In this document: in pieces, positions 1-6,876 of the stretch | How positions within the stretch are numbered: the first letter of the stretch is position 1 | How the letters are laid out: each line of letters begins with the position of its first letter | Assembly (NCBI RefSeq): GCF_020172085.1 | Contig: NZ_JAIVAT010000011.1 | Location: forward strand, 1 to 64,000 | DNA from: Rossellomorea aquimaris | Lineage (GTDB): Bacteria > Bacillota > Bacilli > Bacillales > Bacillaceae_B | Direction: 5' to 3' | DNA: 64,000 nucleotides | Notes under the pieces: generated by a model | Seen by the model: the letters and a program-made list of their open reading frames with translations, nothing else | Databases searched by the model: none | What the model was told of the DNA's origin: nothing | Translations under genes and position numbers: made by a program

Positions 1-103
1 GCCGCTGATATCAGGGAGCAAGCTCCCATCAATCCGCTCGACTTGCATGTATTAGGCACGCCGCCAGCGTTCGTCCTGAGCCAGGATCAAACTCTCCGAT
101 AAA
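1..103 (-). rRNA. 16S ribosomal RNA, 5' end (partial)
   Basis: The reverse complement gives the first ~103 nt of a Firmicutes 16S rRNA: TTTATCGGAGAGTTTGATCC, then the universal CTGGCTCAG and the GGCGTGCCTAATACATG stretch. The gene runs off the left edge of the window, so only the 5' domain start is present. The mature 5' end is placed by analogy with Bacillus 16S. Two leader promoters lie to the right. Confidence 0.97.
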
Positions 104-214
104 AGTTTGAATAGCTCTTAAAATAAATCTAGAATTAACGTTGACGTATTGTCTTGTTTTGTTCAGTTTTCAAGGTTCAATGTTTGTCCACTTCTTAAAG
201 AAGCGACTTTATTA

Positions 215-243
215 ATTTAACACATCTTTCGCTCTCGCGTCAA
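215..243 (-). promoter_or_regulatory. rRNA operon promoter P2
   Basis: On the minus strand TTGACG is followed after exactly 17 bp by TTAAAT, then by TAATAAAGTCGC, typical of the start region of Bacillus rrn transcripts. The leader between here and the 16S start contains the CTTGAAAACTGAACAAAAC stretch usual for Bacillus rRNA leaders (antitermination/processing region). Confidence 0.75.
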
Positions 244-300
244 TAGCTTTTTTTCATTTATATTTCAAAATGTTATCTGCTGTATCAGCGACGTTTATTA

Positions 301-328
301 ATATAACACGCTGTTAATGCTATTGCAA
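301..328 (-). promoter_or_regulatory. rRNA operon promoter P1
   Basis: On the minus strand TTGCAA, a 16-bp spacer and TTATAT are followed by TAATAAACGTCGC, closely matching the start region of P2 about 85 bp further on. Tandem promoters with near-identical start regions are normal for Bacillus rrn operons. The rest of the 104-441 gap holds only this leader and an AT-rich stretch. Confidence 0.65.
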
Positions 329-441
329 TATATTTTTAAGAAAAACTTTAAAGAATTAATAAAGTATAGAGGTGTTCTGTAAATTGGTTCATCTCCATAT
401 ATATAGTAATACTACCCATATCTGAAAGGAGCTCCCTCTAC

Positions 442-618
442 ATGCTTCCAAACGTTGCATTATTTCTATCTTTCATTATGGCTGTGTATCTTTTTGCGTA
501 TTCTTATGTACAAGCCCTCATCATCTGCGAAAGCACTGCACCTGTAAGAGGAATGACTTTTATTATGTCCGTTGTCATGGCATTTGTATTTTCCGGTTTT
601 ACATATGTTTTCTCTTGA
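442..618 (+). CDS. small two-helix membrane protein, unknown function
   Basis: A 58-residue ORF starts at an ATG 10 nt after AAAGGAG (425-431). It consists almost entirely of two hydrophobic segments (about residues 5-28 and 37-57) separated by a short polar turn with Glu, Arg and one Cys. A terminator hairpin follows at 641. It is transcribed away from the rRNA operon and converges on the GNAT gene. I do not recognise the family. The good ribosome binding site, membrane-like composition and own terminator argue that it is real. Confidence 0.6.
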   Translation: MLPNVALFLSFIMAVYLFAYSYVQALIICESTAPVRGMTFIMSVVMAFVFSGFTYVFS

Positions 619-640
619 ATACACTGACGTATCTAAAAAA

Positions 641-668
641 GAGTAAGGAGTTCACTCCTTACTCTTTT
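641..668. terminator. bidirectional intrinsic terminator
   Basis: GAGTAAGGAG and CTCCTTACTC form a 10-bp stem with a TTCA loop, flanked by A-rich sequence on the left and TTTTT on the right, so it can stop transcription both ways. It overlaps the stop codon of the leftward GNAT gene and ends the small membrane-protein gene. Confidence 0.8.
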
Positions 669-1159
669 TCATTAAGATTTAACAATAAACCTTCTTCACG
701 GTGACGCTCTTTTCCTATCGTCAACATTTCTTCCTTTATCAAGACAGGCTTATACCTGTAATAAAAATGCTTGGAGGGGTTTTCTTTCAACACCCATATC
801 CACATAGTATTGAAGCCCTGTTTTTTAAGTCCACTTACAGCAATGTCAAAGAGCTTCTCTCCTATGCCTTTACCTTGATGATCCTTCAATAGGTAAATCG
901 CATACAACTCCCCTTCGAATTCTCCTGAACGCTCTTTCCCAAATGAAACAAACCCGACGATTTCATCTTCTTCCACCATACACACATGAGTATCATGAGA
1001 GCCTGAGAGAATTTGTGTCCACTTTCCTTCCCTTTCTTCAACAGATAAAGATTGAAGATATTCGTCTGACACGATCCCTTGATAGGTGGTCCGCCAACTA
1101 TGGACGTGCACATGCGCCAATCTTTTCGCGTCCTGTAATTCTGCTTTTCTAAAGTACAT
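659..1159 (-). CDS. GNAT family N-acetyltransferase
   Basis: 166 residues, the usual size of a single GNAT domain. Predicted to move an acetyl group from acetyl-CoA to an unknown amine substrate. The acetyl-CoA pyrophosphate-binding loop is visible as KDHQGKGIGEKLFD (fits Q/RxxGxG/A), followed by the helix and the late strand WIWVLKENPSKHFYYRYKP. Its start overlaps the 3' end of the upstream EamA gene by 11 nt, so the two are probably co-transcribed and translationally coupled. The substrate cannot be read from the sequence. Confidence 0.85.
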   Translation of the reverse strand: MYFRKAELQDAKRLAHVHVHSWRTTYQGIVSDEYLQSLSVEEREGKWTQILSGSHDTHVCMVEEDEIVGFVSFGKERSGEFEGELYAIYLLKDHQGKGIGEKLFDIAVSGLKKQGFNTMWIWVLKENPSKHFYYRYKPVLIKEEMLTIGKERHREEGLLLNLNEKE

Positions 1160-2069
1160 CTGTATTCACCTCACTGACTGGCTGTACCATCTTTTTTAAT
1201 TTCCTTTCTTCTAATAAGAAGAGTGTGACACCGATGATAATGACACCCCCTCCTATCACTTGAGTCATAAGTACTTTTTCTGCCAAGAGCCAATAAGCAA
1301 GGATGGAAGCACCGATTGGCTCAAAGAGGATGGCCATTGAAATGGTCGAAGTACTTAACCATCTTAAGGACCAATTAAATAACGAATGCCCCAGAAGTGT
1401 CGGGATGATCGCAAGAAGGAGGAAGTAAATCCAGTCCTCTTTCGGATATGGCCCAAGACTATCTGAGCGCATTAGGGCATATATGAATAAAACGGCTGTA
1501 CTGATGGCATATACAACATAGGTATACGTAATAAGGGACAGGCGTTTTCTGATTGCCTGGCCGAATAAGAGGTATCCGGTCACCAGGGCGCATGCAGCCA
1601 AGGCTAATATATCACCCCAAAGAGCGCTTCCGCTTATCCGAAAATCCCCCCAACTGATAATGAAACTGCCAACCACAGCTAAGACGGCAGAAAGCAGGGC
1701 CTTGCCTGTCAGCTTCTCTTGAAAGAACAGATACGCCCCGATAAATGCGAATAACGGCTGCAGCGTGACAAGAACCGTCGAACTTGCCACTGAAGTGTAC
1801 TGTAAGGATTCAAACCAGAGTATGAAATGAAAGGCCAAGAACACCCCAGCTAAAATCGAAAACATCCAATCCCTTCGTGTAATAAGTTTCAATTCCTTCA
1901 CATACTTTAAGAAAAATACCGGGGACATTAGAAGAACTGTGAAAAACAGTCGATAAAATGCCAAAATGCCTGCTGGTGCACTCGATACCTTTACTAGAAT
2001 TGCAGAGGTAGAAACGGAGATGACCCCGATAGCAAGTATGAGATATGGATTAACCTTTGTTTCTGACAT
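1149..2069 (-). CDS. EamA/DMT-family transporter
   Basis: 306 residues with about ten hydrophobic helices in two repeated halves, as in the drug/metabolite transporter (EamA) superfamily. The halves meet near residue 150. Conserved EamA features include AGILAFYRLFF in the first half and the late segment TISMAILFEPIGASILAYW. Members export amino acids or small metabolites; the substrate is unknown. The start is supported by AGGAGG 6 nt before the ATG. It is the first gene of a two-gene unit with the GNAT protein. Confidence 0.88.
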   Translation of the reverse strand: MSETKVNPYLILAIGVISVSTSAILVKVSSAPAGILAFYRLFFTVLLMSPVFFLKYVKELKLITRRDWMFSILAGVFLAFHFILWFESLQYTSVASSTVLVTLQPLFAFIGAYLFFQEKLTGKALLSAVLAVVGSFIISWGDFRISGSALWGDILALAACALVTGYLLFGQAIRKRLSLITYTYVVYAISTAVLFIYALMRSDSLGPYPKEDWIYFLLLAIIPTLLGHSLFNWSLRWLSTSTISMAILFEPIGASILAYWLLAEKVLMTQVIGGGVIIIGVTLFLLEERKLKKMVQPVSEVNTDVL

Positions 2070-2176
2070 GGTAGACCTCCTGATATGTGTGGTTCATTGC
2101 TCTTATTTTATAATCAGTCGAGTCGAAATACTACAGAATTTTTCAAAGCAGGCATTGGAGAACTGGAGGGGGACGG

Positions 2177-2869
2177 ATGGAACTACTAGACACGACATTT
2201 ATGATAAAGCTGGGTGTCTCGGCCGTTTTAGGATTGATCATTGGACTAGAGAGGGAATTAAAAAGGAAACCCGTAGGATTAAAGACGTCTCTCGTTATCT
2301 GTATAGTGAGTTGTTTATTGACTATTGTGTCCATGGAATCTGCCTATTTGGCTGAAAGCTCTGACAAAGTGAATATCACCATGGACCCGTTGCGACTGGC
2401 CGCCCAGATCGTTTCCGGGATCGGTTTCTTAGGAGCTGGAGTCATCCTCAGAAAAGGCAACGACAGTATTTCAGGATTGACTACGGCTGCCATGATATGG
2501 GGAGCTGCCGGAATCGGGATTGCCGTCGGTGCAGGCTTTTATATCGAGGCGACTGCCGGGGTCATCCTCCTGATTGTATCTGTAGAGGTGGTACCGATCA
2601 TCATAACCTATTTAGGTCCAAAACGACTTAGGGAAAAGGAATTGTCTCTCCGTGCGACCATTGCAAAAAAGCAGGAGATCAAATCAATCATTGAGAAAAT
2701 AAAATCCGAAGAAATCGCCATTGAAAGTATCCGGATCAAAGATTTAAAGAATCAGCATCATTTGTTAGAGTTAAAAATCATAGTCGACTTTAGAAAAAAG
2801 ACGGTGGATATCTACTATACAATTTCTGATATTGAAGGAATTAAAGATGTGGAGATTGAAAGTCTATAG
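2177..2869 (+). CDS. MgtC/SapB family membrane protein
   Basis: 230 residues. The N-terminal half has the MgtC domain with four to five membrane helices, the signature GLIIGLERELKRKPVGLKT near the start, and GIGFLGAGVILRKGN in the middle. The C-terminal ~75 residues form a soluble ACT-like tail. In other bacteria the family is linked to magnesium limitation and regulation of the F-type ATPase; the role in Bacillaceae is not established. The start has an excellent GGAGGGGG site. It is monocistronic, with a terminator directly after the stop. Confidence 0.88.
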   Translation: MELLDTTFMIKLGVSAVLGLIIGLERELKRKPVGLKTSLVICIVSCLLTIVSMESAYLAESSDKVNITMDPLRLAAQIVSGIGFLGAGVILRKGNDSISGLTTAAMIWGAAGIGIAVGAGFYIEATAGVILLIVSVEVVPIIITYLGPKRLREKELSLRATIAKKQEIKSIIEKIKSEEIAIESIRIKDLKNQHHLLELKIIVDFRKKTVDIYYTISDIEGIKDVEIESL

Positions 2870-2876
2870 CCGAAAG

Positions 2877-2906
2877 AACGGGAGGACAATCATCCTCCCG
2901 TTTCTT
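2877..2906 (+). terminator. terminator of the mgtC-like gene
   Basis: AACGGGAGGA pairs with TCCTCCCGTT across a 6-nt loop, followed by TCTT. It starts 8 nt after the stop codon. Confidence 0.8.
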
Positions 2907-2933
2907 ATTTTCAAGCATCTCAATAAACGTTTA

Positions 2934-2967
2934 AAGAACCAGGTGAACAATTGTTCACCTGGTTCTT
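2934..2967. terminator. perfect 34-nt palindrome, probable fru operon terminator
   Basis: AAGAACCAGGTGAACAA is followed directly by its exact reverse complement (17-bp arms, no unpaired centre). It lies 7 bp beyond the fruA stop codon. On the minus strand the stem ends in TTCTTT, a moderate U-tract. It can act for both convergent genes, but the absence of a loop in the DNA also makes it a possible cruciform. Confidence 0.7.
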
Positions 2968-2974
2968 CGTCGAC

Positions 2975-4843
2975 TCATTTAATCGGTTTCTTTAATAAAC
3001 CCACCATAAGTGCTGTAATCAGAGAACCGACCAGCACCGCCAGAAGATACAGAAACGGATTTCCTTCCACTACCGGGAAGACAAATAATCCTCCGTGTGG
3101 TGCAGGCAGCCCGATTCCAAAGAACATTGTCAGTGCCCCTGCAACAGCCGAGCCCGTGACGATGGAAGGAATCACCCGGAATGGATCGGCTGCAGCAAAC
3201 GGAATGGCTCCTTCGGTAATAAAGGATGCTCCCATAAAGTAAGCCGCGATACCCGCTTTTCGCTCACTATCATTGAATTTCTTCTTAAATAATGTCGTAG
3301 CCAAGGCCAATCCTAACGGAGGTACCATCCCTCCTGCCATGATGGCCGCATGGGGGGCAAGATTTCCACCTTCAATCATGGCAATCCCGAAAGTAAATGC
3401 CGCTTTATTGATCGGTCCTCCCATATCGACTGCCATCATTCCACCAAGGATCAACCCAAGTAAGATCAGATTTCCTGTTCCGAGACCGTCCAGCCAGTTC
3501 TGTATACCGGTATTGACGGCACTTAACGGTTCGACCAGGAATTGAAGCATGATGAATCCAGTAATGAAGATACCGAGTAAAGGATAAATCAATACAGGTT
3601 TAATCCCTTCGAGTGCCGGAGGGAAATTATGTGTTAACCTCTTGATTCCAAGTACCACATAACCTGCTAAGAAACCGGCGATGATCCCGCCTAAAAATCC
3701 GCTTTGGCCTGTTGCTGCAATCAATCCACCAACCATACCAGGGGCAAAGCCGGGCCTGTCAGCAATACTCATGGCGATGAATCCTGCAAGGACAGGAACC
3801 ATCAGGTAAAAGGCATTGCCTCCCCCGATTGTATTCAAGATAGCGGCAAATTCATTGTATTCCGGAGAATCAGGATTCGCTGACTGTATGCCAAATAGGA
3901 ATGAAATCGCAATCAGGATTCCTCCTCCGACAACAAACGGAAGCATATTGGATACACCATTCATCAGATGTTTATAGAATCCGGACTTTTGTTTCTTCTC
4001 AGATCCCTCATTGGGTTCTTTTTCTTGGTTTCCCCCGTTATATAGAGGAGCATCCTGATTCAAAGCTTTATTCAATAGTTCTTCAGGACGTCTGATCGCT
4101 TCTGCAACCGGTACTTCTATGACGTGCTTTCCTTTGAACCGGTCCATTTCCACTTTCGTGTCGGCTGCGACAATGATAGCTGTAGCGCTTTCAATTTCCT
4201 CTGTAGTGAGAATATTCTTTGCACCACCTGAACCATTTGTCTCTACCTTTAGATTCAAGTCCATCGTTCTTGCCTTGGCCTTTAGTGCATCTGCAGCCAT
4301 ATAGGTATGGGCAATACCAGTCGGACAGGCGGTTACTGCAAGAATCATTTCTCCGCTGTCTGCTTTTTCAGGTGGCGCCTCTTCTTCCTCCCCATCGTGA
4401 CGGTTAATGATCTCAAGGATTTCTTCTTTCGACTTTGCCTTGAGAAGTGCTTGACGGACATCCATATCCATCAGCATGGATGATAGTCGGCTTAACGCTT
4501 CCAGATGGGTTTGATTCGCCCCTTCTGTCGCTGCAATCATGAAGAAAAGGTGAGCCGGTGCACCATCAAGAGATTCATAGTCTACTCCATCCTCTGATTT
4601 ACCGAATGCAATGGCAGGTGATTTAACAGCCGATGTCTTCGCATGAGGAATGGCGATTCCTTCCCCGATACCCGTCGTACTCTGGGCTTCACGAGTCAAT
4701 ATCGCTTTTTTAAATTCTTTACGATCTTGCAATTTACCACTTTTATCTAAAACGGATACCAAGTCTTCAATGACGCCATCTTTGGTTTGTGAAGATAAAT
4801 GAAGCTGAATCGTCTCCTCTGTCAGCAATTCAGTGATTCTCAT
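2975..4843 (-). CDS. fruA: fructose PTS permease, fused EIIABC
   Basis: Imports fructose and phosphorylates it to fructose-1-phosphate. 622 residues from the ATG at 4843, which has a GAGGGGG site 7-8 nt upstream; longer upstream reading would run into fruK. Domain order is EIIA (about 1-150, phospho-His in AIPHAKT near residue 67), EIIB (about 165-270, phospho-Cys in VTACPTGIAHT near residue 173), then EIIC (about 300-622) with eight or more membrane helices. The acidic linker after EIIA (EEEEAPPEKADSGE) is typical. The gene lies 13 nt after fruK in the fruR-fruK-fruA operon. Confidence 0.96.
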   Translation of the reverse strand: MRITELLTEETIQLHLSSQTKDGVIEDLVSVLDKSGKLQDRKEFKKAILTREAQSTTGIGEGIAIPHAKTSAVKSPAIAFGKSEDGVDYESLDGAPAHLFFMIAATEGANQTHLEALSRLSSMLMDMDVRQALLKAKSKEEILEIINRHDGEEEEAPPEKADSGEMILAVTACPTGIAHTYMAADALKAKARTMDLNLKVETNGSGGAKNILTTEEIESATAIIVAADTKVEMDRFKGKHVIEVPVAEAIRRPEELLNKALNQDAPLYNGGNQEKEPNEGSEKKQKSGFYKHLMNGVSNMLPFVVGGGILIAISFLFGIQSANPDSPEYNEFAAILNTIGGGNAFYLMVPVLAGFIAMSIADRPGFAPGMVGGLIAATGQSGFLGGIIAGFLAGYVVLGIKRLTHNFPPALEGIKPVLIYPLLGIFITGFIMLQFLVEPLSAVNTGIQNWLDGLGTGNLILLGLILGGMMAVDMGGPINKAAFTFGIAMIEGGNLAPHAAIMAGGMVPPLGLALATTLFKKKFNDSERKAGIAAYFMGASFITEGAIPFAAADPFRVIPSIVTGSAVAGALTMFFGIGLPAPHGGLFVFPVVEGNPFLYLLAVLVGSLITALMVGLLKKPIK

Positions 4844-4856
4844 TGTGATTCCCCCT

Positions 4857-5768
4857 CTATAATTTCGTAATCTGAATTTCTTCAAATAAGCTTTCCACTT
4901 TATCCTTTGAACAAAGCCCAATCGAATAAGCGGTAGCTGATCCCGCTGACGTTCCTAGACGGAAAGATTCTTCAACGCTCCAGCCCCTTGACAGGCCGGC
5001 AAGGAATCCTGCAACCGTGGAATCCCCGGCACCTACTGAACTCTTTAATTCTCCTTCTGGTACAGAGGAATAATATACTTCGTCGCCATTCAGTAAGAGC
5101 GCACCTTTTTCAGCCATGGAGACCATGACGTTTTCAACACCGTATACCTTTAGTTTCTTACCGTAGTGAACTGCCTCTTCAATGGTGTCGATTTCAGTGT
5201 CAAACATTTCTCCAAGTTCATGATGATTTGGCTTGATGAGAAATGGCTTCAAGTCAAGAACAGGTTGAATTAAGTTTTTTTCAGCATCGATGACCACTCT
5301 CGTCCCCTGAATTTGACATTGTGCGGTAATCTCCTGATAAAATGTTTTCGGCACTGAACCAGGTATGCTTCCCGCCAGTACAACAATATCATCTCCCGTT
5401 AAGGATGATATCCGATCGAAAAGCTGCCCGATATGCTCCTCGGCAATGGAAGGGCCTCTTCCGTTAATTTCCGTCTCATCGTCCGCTTTCACCTTTACAT
5501 TGATGCGTGAGGCTTCTTCTACTTCTACAAAATCAGTGCGGACGTCATCTTTGCCTAAGAATTGTTTAATATACTCCCCGGTAAATCCCCCTGCAAATCC
5601 GAGAGCCACACTACTGACGTTTAATATGTTCAATACACGTGAGACATTGATTCCCTTCCCCCCCGGAAAGGCACTTTCCATACTACTCCGGTTCAGACCG
5701 CCTTTTTGAAAGGAGTCCAGTTCCATAATATAATCCACAGAAGGATTCAGCGTTAATGTATAAATCAT
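4857..5768 (-). CDS. fruK: 1-phosphofructokinase
   Basis: Phosphorylates fructose-1-phosphate from FruA to fructose-1,6-bisphosphate, feeding glycolysis. 303 residues, the normal length. PfkB-family motifs are present: GGKGINVSRVL near residues 36-46 and the ATP/catalytic GAGDSTVAGFLAG near residue 245, with the catalytic Asp in GAGD. The start ATG overlaps the fruR stop in an ATGA arrangement (4 nt), indicating translational coupling. FruK also consumes the presumed inducer of FruR. Confidence 0.96.
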   Translation of the reverse strand: MIYTLTLNPSVDYIMELDSFQKGGLNRSSMESAFPGGKGINVSRVLNILNVSSVALGFAGGFTGEYIKQFLGKDDVRTDFVEVEEASRINVKVKADDETEINGRGPSIAEEHIGQLFDRISSLTGDDIVVLAGSIPGSVPKTFYQEITAQCQIQGTRVVIDAEKNLIQPVLDLKPFLIKPNHHELGEMFDTEIDTIEEAVHYGKKLKVYGVENVMVSMAEKGALLLNGDEVYYSSVPEGELKSSVGAGDSTVAGFLAGLSRGWSVEESFRLGTSAGSATAYSIGLCSKDKVESLFEEIQITKL

Positions 5769-6517
5769 GGTGTCACAACCTTTATCGTCGTTTGTTTCAT
5801 CATCGTTGTGCGATGCTCGTCATCCATTCCGTTTGTGATGATCATAGCTCTATCAAGATCCACGATCTTACTGAAAGCGATTTCTCCAAATTTTGTCCCA
5901 TCTGTAAGAAATAAGGCTTCCCTTGCTAACTCAATCGCTAAGCGCTTAACCTGTGCCTCTTCCGGGTCAGGTGTTGTAAATCCATATTGCTCATGGACGC
6001 CATTCGCCCCCATAAAGGCTTTATCAAATCTGTATTGGCGCAGGGCTTCGATGGCTCCACTTCCAACCATCGCTTTTGTTATTGGCTTAATGCACCCTCC
6101 GATCATATAGGTTTTAAAGCCTTTTTGGATAAGGGCTTCCCCATGGGTCAACCCATTTGTGACAACAACAATATCAATTTTAGGTAAATGGTCGATGAGA
6201 CTCAGCGTTGTTGTTCCAGCGTCCAGATAAATGCAGTCTCCTTCTTCCACCAGCGAGGCTGCGTATTGACCTATTACCTGCTTTTCATGAAAGTTTCTGG
6301 ATGATTTTTCAGAAACGCTCAATTCCATCAGCTTTCCTTGAAGCCTGGATGCACCCCCATGAACCCGTTTAAGGAATTTTTCCTCCTCCAGCTGAGTCAA
6401 GTCCCTGCGAATCGTTGACTCGGAAGCATTAGTGGCGTCCACAATATCCTGGATCTTAATGGCTTCCTTCTCCCTCAACAAATCTAAAATGATTCGATGC
6501 CGTTCCTCGGTTAACAT
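5765..6517 (-). CDS. fruR: DeoR-family fructose operon repressor
   Basis: 250 residues from the ATG at 6517, preceded by AGAAGGGA; an upstream in-frame ATG at 6586 has no ribosome binding site and would lie upstream of the predicted promoter elements. The N-terminal winged helix-turn-helix (DeoR type) includes MLTEERHRIILDLL and ASESTIRRDLTQLEEE. The C-terminal DeoRC sugar-phosphate sensor has DAGTTT near residue 96. First gene of the fru operon, so it should regulate itself; fructose-1-phosphate is the usual inducer in this family. Confidence 0.94.
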   Translation of the reverse strand: MLTEERHRIILDLLREKEAIKIQDIVDATNASESTIRRDLTQLEEEKFLKRVHGGASRLQGKLMELSVSEKSSRNFHEKQVIGQYAASLVEEGDCIYLDAGTTTLSLIDHLPKIDIVVVTNGLTHGEALIQKGFKTYMIGGCIKPITKAMVGSGAIEALRQYRFDKAFMGANGVHEQYGFTTPDPEEAQVKRLAIELAREALFLTDGTKFGEIAFSKIVDLDRAMIITNGMDDEHRTTMMKQTTIKVVTP

Positions 6518-6553
6518 GGTATTTCCCTTCTTTCTCCGATTGTTGATATCCTC

Positions 6554-6582
6554 ATTATAATGATAACGTTTGCAAAAATCAA
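6554..6582 (-). promoter_or_regulatory. sigma-A promoter of the fru operon
   Basis: On the minus strand TTGATT, 17 bp and a perfect TATAAT. This leaves a leader of about 30 nt to the fruR start. The spacer is almost filled by the cre site listed separately. Confidence 0.75.
6561..6574 (-). promoter_or_regulatory. cre (CcpA) operator in the fru promoter spacer
   Basis: TGCAAACGTTATCA (minus strand) fits the consensus TGWAANCGNTNWCA at all but one position. It lies between the -35 and -10 hexamers, so CcpA binding should block RNA polymerase. This matches expected glucose repression of fructose use. Confidence 0.65.
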
Positions 6583-6606
6583 TCAAAAATAGTCATTTTC
6601 AATCAA
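6579..6606 (-). promoter_or_regulatory. direct repeat at the fru -35 region, possible FruR operator
   Basis: TCAATCAA occurs at 6579-6586 and again at 6599-6606 (20 bp, two helical turns apart), the first overlapping the -35 element. DeoR-family repressors often bind direct repeats over their own promoter. The assignment to FruR is inference. Confidence 0.35.
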
Positions 6607-6657
6607 TATACATTTAAAAACGTTCATAATCGGTCATTTCATCTTGCTTGTTCTTTG

Positions 6658-6807
6658 TTTACCTGTTGATATTTGAGGTATATTCAGCAGGTGAATTCTT
6701 TGGTGTTTTTAACAGGTGAATTGGCTTGATCATTCAGCAGTCTAATTCCTTCGATTTTTCAGCTGCTGATTTTTCACAAATTATCAGCAGCTGAACCTCC
6801 AGCCATA
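6658..6807. repeat. degenerate tandem repeat array, six 25-bp units
   Basis: Units begin at 6658, 6683, 6708, 6733, 6758 and 6783, exactly 25 bp apart. The best-conserved part reads TTCAGCAGGTGAATTCTT; each unit differs from it, and the second half of the unit is loose. It occupies the gap between the fru promoter and the ltaS terminator, beginning about 18 bp past the terminator. No ORF runs through it. See findings. Confidence 0.8.
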
Positions 6808-6824
6808 TTAAGTCCACAACAAAA

Positions 6825-6863
6825 AAGCCAGCCCTCCACCATTATGGCGTAAAGGGCTGGCTT
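6825..6863 (-). terminator. ltaS terminator
   Basis: On the minus strand AAGCCAGCCCT and AGGGCTGGCTT form an 11-bp stem followed by TTTTTTG. It lies 14 bp past the ltaS stop codon. Confidence 0.85.
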
Positions 6864-6876
6864 ATGATTCCCAAAA

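Noticed and set aside
4844-4921. Longer FruA with extra N-terminal residues
   Set aside because: The extension reads through the end of fruK and lacks a ribosome binding site; the ATG at 4843 has GAGGGGG and matches the EIIA start.
6658-6807. CRISPR array
   Set aside because: Units are contiguous and degenerate with no unique spacers, and no cas genes are in the window. The same holds for 27063-27188 and 34876-35015.
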